A stretch of 5,845 bases of DNA, from NCBI GenBank assembly GCA_030830245.1, contig JAURNJ010000134.1, positions 1 to 5,845 on the forward strand, given 5' to 3'. The notes below the pieces were generated by a model. The model was not told the DNA's origin. It worked only from the letters and a program-made list of their open reading frames with translations, and ran no database searches. This document shows positions 1 to 4,067 of this stretch, piece by piece. Position 1 is the first letter of the stretch, and each line of letters starts with the position of its first letter. A program made the position numbers and the translations under genes. The stretch comes from Novosphingobium sp. GTDB lineage: Bacteria; Pseudomonadota; Alphaproteobacteria; Sphingomonadales; Sphingomonadaceae.

Positions 1-1
1 C

Positions 2-460
2 ACCGCATTCGAATTCGCGGCCAATTCGCTCGAATGGCGTCAGCATCTGGCTGGCTGGGTCGGGCTGGACCAGTTCGATGAACGCAACGAGGTGGGTCGG
101 GCATTCCTCGACCGGTTCGAAGCGAAGTACGGCCGCCGCCCCGCGTTCTACTGGCCATGCCTGTCCTACGATGTAGGCCGCATGATCCTGACCGCCGTGG
201 CGACCGCTCGGCCACTTACCGGCAAGGGGGTGAAGGCTGCGCTCGAAAAGATCAAGATGATGCCAGCGGCCACCGGCGCGCCCGGAACGCGGCTGCGCTT
301 TGGCCGGTTCATCCGCCACGGCTGGGTCGGGAGCGAATTTCTCGTCGCGCGCCGGGTGCTCGACGATGCAAGCGGCATCGTCATGCATGGCACGATCAAC
401 GGACTGGTGGGCGAATACCGCGCAGCCGATCACGAGCAGGCCATGGGGATGTACGACTGA
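2..460 (+). CDS. ABC transporter periplasmic substrate-binding protein, branched-chain-amino-acid (LivK) type; C-terminal part
   Basis: The reading frame is open from base 2 and ends at TGA 458-460, leaving 152 residues of a protein whose start lies left of the window. The GTG at 92 is internal to an open frame and is not a start. The fragment resembles the end of the type-1 periplasmic binding fold (Peripla_BP_6/LivK-like). It has a segment on a bound-ligand surface (AGWVGLDQF), then a helix with 'GRAFLDRFEAKYGRRPAFYWPCLSYDVGRM', here given only as its key pattern F-x-x-x-(Y/F)-G-R-x-P followed by a YD motif, and then a helix of the 'G.GVKAALEKIK' kind. Such proteins capture amino acids, amides or aromatic and alicyclic acids in the periplasm and deliver them to a Liv-type ABC permease. 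The signal peptide would be outside the window. The substrate cannot be read from this part. With catabolic genes next door, it may bind the pathway substrate (inference). Confidence 0.75.
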   Translation, partial: TAFEFAANSLEWRQHLAGWVGLDQFDERNEVGRAFLDRFEAKYGRRPAFYWPCLSYDVGRMILTAVATARPLTGKGVKAALEKIKMMPAATGAPGTRLRFGRFIRHGWVGSEFLVARRVLDDASGIVMHGTINGLVGEYRAADHEQAMGMYD

Positions 461-479
461 CACGCCTGCCCGTGGCGTG
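461..479 (+). terminator. Small GC hairpin directly after the binding-protein stop; possible weak terminator
   Basis: CACGCC (461-466) and GGCGTG (474-479) are perfect 6-bp complements around a 7-base loop, starting on the base after the TGA stop. No T-run follows at once; the nearest is TTTT at 504-507. A true intrinsic terminator is therefore doubtful. The hairpin could instead stabilise the 3' end of the upstream message or attenuate read-through into the next gene. Confidence 0.3.
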
Positions 480-539
480 CGTGCAACCCAGATCCCGTTA
501 GACTTTTCCATCCGCTGCTGCTGTGGAATGAGGCCGCGA

Positions 540-555
540 TCACGTAACCGCGTGA
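540..555. promoter_or_regulatory. Palindrome TCACG-N6-CGTGA upstream of the first SDR; candidate operator
   Basis: Two perfect 5-bp half-sites, TCACG (540-544) and CGTGA (551-555), flank six bases. They lie about ten bases before the Shine-Dalgarno sequence of the downstream dehydrogenase. The size and symmetry would suit a dimeric repressor, and the position would block transcription or early elongation. I see no convincing -35/-10 pair around it. A short palindrome like this can occur by chance in GC-rich DNA, so the call is tentative. Confidence 0.25.
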
Positions 556-565
556 CCATCTGGAT

Positions 566-569
566 GGAG
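566..569 (+). promoter_or_regulatory. Shine-Dalgarno GGAG that favours a TTG start at 578
   Basis: GGAG at 566-569 (within GGATGGAG, 562-569) sits 8 bases before TTG 578-580, the classical spacing. The alternative in-frame GTG at 569 overlaps the last G of this motif, so the motif could not serve it. The ATG at 564 gives only ATG-GAG-TGA and is not a gene start. Confidence 0.55.
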
Positions 570-577
570 TGACGGGA

Positions 578-1357
578 TTGAGCACGGATCAGGGCAAGGT
601 CGCAATCATCACCGGCGGCGCGTCGGGGCTGGGTGCGGCGTCGGCGGTCCGGCTGGCCGAACGCGGGGTCAACGTGGTCCTCGCCGACCGCAAGGATCCC
701 GGCGAAGCTGCCGAGGTGGTCGAAGCGTGCCGCAGCAAGGGTGTCGAGGCCATCGCGGTGCAGGCAGATGTCTCACGCGACGAGGACTGCACTCGCGTCG
801 CTCAGGCCGCGATCGAACGTTTCGGGCGCATCGACATTCTGGTGAACTGTGCGGCAACAACCCGCTTTGCCGCGCACGACGACCTGCACGCGCTTGATGC
901 GCAGGATTTTCTCGATGTCTATGCGGTCAATCTGGTTGGCCCGTACCAGATGATCCGCGCCTGCGCGCCTGCCATGAAGGTGCAGGGGCGCGGCGCGATC
1001 GTCAACATTTCCTCCACGGCGGGCGTGCTCGGCATCGGCTCGTCGGTGGCCTATGCCGCCTCGAAGGGCGCGCTGCTGACCATGACCAAGCTTCTGGCCC
1101 GCGCGCTTGCACCCGAGATCCGGATCAACGCGGTCTGCCCCGGCTTCATGGACACGCCTTGGCTTTCAGAACATTTCGCGCCCGATCGCTACGCGGCCCT
1201 GCTCGAAAGCGCGAAGACATCCCGGCCCATCAAGGAAGCCGGAACGGCGGACTATGTCGCGGATGCGGTGGTGTTTCTAGCTCTCGAAGGATCGCGCTAC
1301 ATCACCGGCGAGACGATCATGTCGGATGGTGGCCATCACCTCGGATTGGGCGGGTAA
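578..1357 (+). CDS. Classical short-chain dehydrogenase/reductase (SDR), NAD(H)-type
   Basis: The product is an oxidoreductase of the classical SDR family, about 259 residues, usual family length. It probably interconverts a secondary alcohol and a ketone in the cytoplasm. Visible motifs, numbered from TTG 578: nucleotide-binding TGGASGLG at 12-19; Asp37 after the second beta strand (LADR), which favours NAD(H) over NADP(H); VNCAA at 89-93, a variant of the usual NNAG; Asn118; catalytic Ser146, Tyr159 and Lys163 (YAASK); and CPGF with Pro188-Gly189 followed by DTP. The C-terminal end is glycine-rich (DGGHHLGLGG). Start choice: TTG at 578 has a well-placed GGAG, while GTG at 569 (adding three residues) overlaps it. 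The GTG cannot be excluded, because TTG starts are rarer. It converges on the next gene, with 15 bases between the stops. Substrate unknown; cyclic alcohols or steroid-like hydroxyls are plausible from the neighbours. Confidence 0.9.
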   Translation: MSTDQGKVAIITGGASGLGAASAVRLAERGVNVVLADRKDPGEAAEVVEACRSKGVEAIAVQADVSRDEDCTRVAQAAIERFGRIDILVNCAATTRFAAHDDLHALDAQDFLDVYAVNLVGPYQMIRACAPAMKVQGRGAIVNISSTAGVLGIGSSVAYAASKGALLTMTKLLARALAPEIRINAVCPGFMDTPWLSEHFAPDRYAALLESAKTSRPIKEAGTADYVADAVVFLALEGSRYITGETIMSDGGHHLGLGG

Positions 1358-1372
1358 GGCCGGCAAGCTCGG

Positions 1373-2131
1373 TCAGATCTCCCGACCCTCGAAGCCCCGG
1401 ATCACGATGTCCTCGATCACCGTGTTGCGCGGCGCGGTGACGGCATGGACGATGGCGCCGGCAATGTCCGCCGGAGTCGAGCCGGGGAAGACGAACGCCT
1501 TCTCCAGCCCGGCGCGTTGCAGCCCTGCCATGTATTTCGCCGCGCCTTCGGGATCGGCGGTGTCGAGCGTGGAATTGGCGACAACGCCAACCTGCACGGT
1601 AAGAACGCGGATGTTTTCGGTGCGAAATTCGTTGCGCAAACCCTGCGCGAACACGTCGAGGCCGCCCTTGGCAGCCGAATAGACGATCATCGTCGGTTGC
1701 GGTGTCAGCACCGATTGGGTCGAGATGTTGACGATGTCGCCGCCGCCCACCTTGCGCATCTCGATCACGGCCTGTCGCGAACAGAACATCGGCGCAATAA
1801 GGCTTTGCGTGACGACATCGACGATCTGCTCGTCGCGCGCCTCTGTCAGGTCGAAAGCGGCATAGCTGGCGGCGTTGTTGACGAGCACGTCGAGCCGCCC
1901 GAAGGCCTCGACAACCTCGCCAAACGCGCGGCGAACCTGGTCGGGATCGGTGAGGTCGCAGACCACACTCAGGCATTCACCGGCACAGAACTTGGCCGTG
2001 TCCTCCAGCTTTGACAGAGTGCGGCCCAGTATCGCGACGCGATAACCTGCCTCGCTCAGCGCAATGGCTATGCCGCGCCCGAGGCCCTGTCCGCCGCCGG
2101 TTACTATGGCGACCTTGCCCGCCGTGCTCAT
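1373..2131 (-). CDS. Divergent SDR-family oxidoreductase, NADP(H)-type, with altered active-site residues
   Basis: This encodes 252 residues, start ATG 2131-2129, stop TGA 1375-1373. The N-terminal Rossmann motif TGGGQGLG is at 11-18. Gly36-Arg37 after the second strand suggests NADP(H). The NNAA motif (85-88) and YSAAK with Tyr151 and Lys155 are intact. Two usual SDR residues differ. The position 13 before Tyr, normally Ser, is Thr138 (NIST), although Ser137 is adjacent. The tetrad Asn position is Ser110 (TQSLIAP instead of the usual VNLxG). The PG motif after the sixth strand is Val181-Gly182. The family normally reduces ketones or oxidises alcohols, but these changes make the reaction uncertain. 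Its ATG overlaps the TGA of the luciferase-like gene upstream (ATGA), with only a weak GAGAAG 8 bases ahead of the ATG. Translation is therefore probably coupled to that gene, and the two products probably work in one pathway. Confidence 0.88.
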   Translation of the reverse strand: MSTAGKVAIVTGGGQGLGRGIAIALSEAGYRVAILGRTLSKLEDTAKFCAGECLSVVCDLTDPDQVRRAFGEVVEAFGRLDVLVNNAASYAAFDLTEARDEQIVDVVTQSLIAPMFCSRQAVIEMRKVGGGDIVNISTQSVLTPQPTMIVYSAAKGGLDVFAQGLRNEFRTENIRVLTVQVGVVANSTLDTADPEGAAKYMAGLQRAGLEKAFVFPGSTPADIAGAIVHAVTAPRNTVIEDIVIRGFEGREI

Positions 2132-3189
2132 GCGGTCATCTTCTCGCGCTGTTGTTCGGACTGCCGGAAGTGGGGCATCACCTCGCTCGCGAAGGTTTCA
2201 AGCGCTTCGCAGATTTCCTCGTGCTCTGCGCCGCCCTGCGCAATCTCCATCATCATATAATCGAGGCCGTAGCTTTCCTGGTAGCCGGAAATGCGCTCGA
2301 TCAGCGCCTCCGGACTGCCCAGCAGCAGCTGGCCATTGGCGTTGAGATCGAGCGCATCGACCGTGCTGTAATAGGGGTAGATCGGGTTGGACGCGGTTGC
2401 CCCACTCAGTTCCGCAAAGAAGCGGTAATAGTTGTTGGCGAATACCCGCCCCTTGGCGATCGCGGTTTCGTGGTCGCGATGGCAGAACATCTGCGTGATC
2501 GCCATGACCTCGCGTTGGGCCCGGTCGTGCCCCGCCTTGGCAAGGGCTTCTTCGTAGGCGGCAATGCCGTTTACGAGCATGCTGATATCCGGCAGGAACA
2601 AGGCGGTGCCAAGGTGGAAGCCCTTTTCACCGGCCCAGACAAAGCTCTCCATGGAGCCGCCTGCCGATGCGTAAATGGCCGGGAATGGCTTCTGGATCGG
2701 CTTGGGGAAGCACTGGTAATCGTTGATCTGGAAATGCTTGCCGGGAAAATCGGTCTTGCCTTCGGCAGTCCAGACCTGGATCAGGAAATCCATGATCTCG
2801 TGGTAGCGCGAGTGGCTTTCCGCCATCGGCACTTCCATCCAGTTGTATTCGTGGGGGACGTAGCCACGCCCGATGCCGTATTCGAGGCGTCCGTTCGACA
2901 GGACATCGACCAGGGCGAATTCCTCGGCAAGCAGGATCGGGTTGTGCAAGGGCAGCAAGGAAACCCCGGTGCCGATCCTGATGTTCTCGGTCTTCACTGC
3001 CGCCGCCGCCGCCATGACCGCCGGATTGCCGAAAGAATAGCGCCCGGTATGATGCTCCGAATACCACACTGCATCGAAGCCGAGCCGATCAAGCAGCATC
3101 GACTGCTCTAGGATCAGGTCCATGTAGCGTTTCTCGCTGCGGTGAACCTCGGGCCGATATTCGAGGTTGTAGGTGATGCCGAAGCGCAT
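2128..3189 (-). CDS. LLM-class (bacterial luciferase-like) flavin-dependent oxidoreductase
   Basis: The product is 353 residues, a normal length for a luciferase-like monooxygenase (TIGR/Pfam Bac_luciferase fold). These proteins are TIM barrels that use reduced FMN (or F420 in some groups) and often O2. Key motifs: SEHHTG with Glu45-His46-His47, matching the LuxA EHH; NPAV at 55-58; IRIGTGVSLLPLHNP around 70-84; AEEFALVD around 88-95; LSNGRLEYGIGRGY around 97-110. The position of the reactive LuxA Cys106 appears to be Gly107 here, so it is not a light-emitting enzyme on that evidence. Start: ATG 3189-3187 with AGGAG six bases upstream. The frame stays open to 3480, but that extension crosses the promoter and lacks a ribosome site. 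It is the first gene of an operon with the downstream SDR (ATGA overlap). Possible roles are a type II Baeyer-Villiger monooxygenase, an alkane or sulfur oxygenase, or a dehydrogenase; the sequence does not decide. Confidence 0.92.
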   Translation of the reverse strand: MRFGITYNLEYRPEVHRSEKRYMDLILEQSMLLDRLGFDAVWYSEHHTGRYSFGNPAVMAAAAAVKTENIRIGTGVSLLPLHNPILLAEEFALVDVLSNGRLEYGIGRGYVPHEYNWMEVPMAESHSRYHEIMDFLIQVWTAEGKTDFPGKHFQINDYQCFPKPIQKPFPAIYASAGGSMESFVWAGEKGFHLGTALFLPDISMLVNGIAAYEEALAKAGHDRAQREVMAITQMFCHRDHETAIAKGRVFANNYYRFFAELSGATASNPIYPYYSTVDALDLNANGQLLLGSPEALIERISGYQESYGLDYMMMEIAQGGAEHEEICEALETFASEVMPHFRQSEQQREKMTA

Positions 3190-3195
3190 GCCGCT

Positions 3196-3200
3196 CTCCT
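3196..3200 (-). promoter_or_regulatory. Shine-Dalgarno AGGAG of the luciferase-like gene
   Basis: On the minus strand AGGAGAG precedes ATG 3189 with six bases between AGGAG and the ATG. This strong site fixes the start and rules out the 97-residue upstream extension of the same open frame. Confidence 0.75.
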
Positions 3201-3217
3201 GTCCCGACTCTTTTAAG

Positions 3218-3235
3218 TAGTGATCACTATATAGT
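3218..3235. promoter_or_regulatory. Overlapping palindromes TAGTGATCACTATATAGT; probable operator of the divergent promoters
   Basis: TAGTGATCACTA (3218-3229) is a perfect 12-bp palindrome. ACTATATAGT (3226-3235) is a perfect 10-bp palindrome that shares ACTA with it. Together they cover the -10 and likely start region of the minus-strand promoter, where a bound dimer (TetR, MarR or GntR-sized site) would block RNA polymerase. The AT-rich stretch stands out from the GC-rich coding DNA on both sides. No regulator gene lies in the window, so the binding protein is unknown. Confidence 0.55.
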
Positions 3236-3254
3236 TGCCACAAGCGATGGTCAA
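3226..3254 (-). promoter_or_regulatory. Near-consensus sigma-70 promoter for the luciferase-like/SDR operon
   Basis: Read on the minus strand, TTGACC (3254-3249) and TATAGT (3231-3226) are separated by exactly 17 bases. Each box differs from consensus at one position. The predicted transcription start is near 3219, giving a leader of about 30 bases that carries the AGGAG site. The -10 box overlaps the palindromes described separately, so repression of a strong promoter is the likely control mode. Confidence 0.6.
3230..3235 (+). promoter_or_regulatory. Possible -10 element TATAGT for the rightward SDR
   Basis: Because ACTATATAGT is palindromic, the plus strand also shows TATAGT, about 70 bases before the SDR start at 3306. 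The region 16-18 bases upstream (ACTCTT/CTCTTT) is a poor -35. If used, this promoter would need an activator or be weaker than the leftward one. No better rightward promoter is visible in 3236-3300. Confidence 0.3.
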
Positions 3255-3305
3255 TCGCGAGTTGGTGCGATACCGCCTGTGGCAAGACATGGGAATGGAG
3301 CCGAA

Positions 3306-4058
3306 ATGTCGTATGCCGGGCTGAACGGGAAAGTGGCGCTGGTGACCGGCGCGGCGAGGGGAATCGGCGCTGCGACATGCCGCAGGCTGACTGAGGAAGG
3401 CTGCAAGGTGGTGGCGGTCGATGTCCTCGTTGATGAACTGGCGCAGACGTGCGCGGCGATGCCGGGAGAGGTTGCGCCAATTGTCGCCGATGTTGCGCGC
3501 GAAGAGGATTGCGATCGTATGGTCGCCGATGCCGTGGCCAGGTTCGGTGCGCTCGACCTGTTCGTCAACAATGCAGGCGTCATCGGTCCGCGGCTACCGA
3601 TCACCGAAATGCCGGTGGAGGAGTTCGACCGCGTTCATGCGGTCAACATCCGCGGCGCATTCATGGCGCTACGCGCCGCCTTGCGGCAAATGCAGGCGCA
3701 GGGAAGGGGTGGCGCCGTGGTCAACGTCGCCTCCGTCGGCGGGCTCAGCGCCCAGCCTTTCAGCTGTGCTTATGGCTCCTCGAAGCGGGCGATCATTGGC
3801 CTGTCTGGCACTGCAGCCCAGGAGAACGGACAGCACGGCATCCGCGTTAATGCGGTGTGTCCGGGCGCGGTCGATACGCCGATGCTGGCTCCGGCAATGA
3901 GCCGGGCTGGCGATGCCGGTCAGGCCTTCAAGGGGGTGCCGATCGCGCGCGCCGCCGATCCTTCCGAAATCGCGGCCTTCATCGCCTATCTGTTGAGCGA
4001 CGAGGCAAGCTTCCAGACTGGCGGGGTCTATCCCGTGGATGGCGGCCGCACGATATAG
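3306..4058 (+). CDS. Classical short-chain dehydrogenase/reductase (SDR), NAD(H)-type
   Basis: This encodes 250 residues, ATG 3306 to TAG 4056-4058. GGAG at 3297-3300 lies five bases before the ATG. An in-frame GTG at 3279 would add nine residues but has no ribosome site. All classical SDR elements are present: TGAARGIG at 14-21; Asp39 at the end of the second strand, implying NAD(H); NNAG at 88-91; Asn114; Ser143, Tyr156 and Lys160 (YGSSK); and CPG with Pro185-Gly186 followed by VDTPM. The C-terminal end is the common GGVYPVDGGRTI type. Expected activity is oxidation of a secondary alcohol to a ketone, or the reverse, as in cyclohexanol- or hydroxysteroid-type dehydrogenases. It is divergent from the luciferase-like operon over a shared control region and converges on the Baeyer-Villiger gene. 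A product ketone could be that enzyme's substrate (inference). Exact substrate unknown. Confidence 0.92.
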   Translation: MSYAGLNGKVALVTGAARGIGAATCRRLTEEGCKVVAVDVLVDELAQTCAAMPGEVAPIVADVAREEDCDRMVADAVARFGALDLFVNNAGVIGPRLPITEMPVEEFDRVHAVNIRGAFMALRAALRQMQAQGRGGAVVNVASVGGLSAQPFSCAYGSSKRAIIGLSGTAAQENGQHGIRVNAVCPGAVDTPMLAPAMSRAGDAGQAFKGVPIARAADPSEIAAFIAYLLSDEASFQTGGVYPVDGGRTI

Positions 4059-4067
4059 GAGGCCGCC
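4041..4067. terminator. Hairpin at the convergent gene ends; candidate bidirectional terminator
   Basis: GGCGGCC (4041-4047) and GGCCGCC (4061-4067) form a perfect 7-bp all-GC stem with a 13-base loop. The loop contains the SDR stop codon, and the stem ends one base before the monooxygenase stop (TTA on the plus strand). It could limit read-through from both sides. There is no T-run on either side, so efficient intrinsic termination is not assured. Confidence 0.4.

Noticed and set aside
7..35. Repeated ATTCG/CGAAT elements at the left edge
   Set aside because: They lie inside the binding-protein coding frame and are explained by codons for Phe, Glu, Asn and Ser.
1358..1390. Possible terminator between the first two convergent SDR genes
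   Set aside because: Only a 4-bp GGTC/GACC pairing with no T-run is visible, which is too weak to call.
1317..2014. Open frames overlapping the second SDR (minus strand 1317-1976 and plus strand 1445-2014)
   Set aside because: They are composition shadows rich in Arg, Gly and Ala without recognisable motifs. The SDR in the other frame has clear family signatures.
2011..3111. Long plus-strand open frame (366 codons) opposite the luciferase-like gene
   Set aside because: It lies antisense to a clearly recognised gene, shows no family motifs and has no ribosome site. Long antisense frames are common in GC-rich coding DNA.
3279..3305. Earlier GTG start for the rightward SDR
   Set aside because: No Shine-Dalgarno precedes it. 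ATG 3306 has GGAG at correct spacing and gives the normal SDR N-terminus.
3190..3480. 97-residue N-terminal extension of the luciferase-like protein
   Set aside because: It is low-complexity (Pro, Ser, Arg and His-rich), runs across the promoter and operator and into the opposite SDR, and ATG 3189 has a strong AGGAG.
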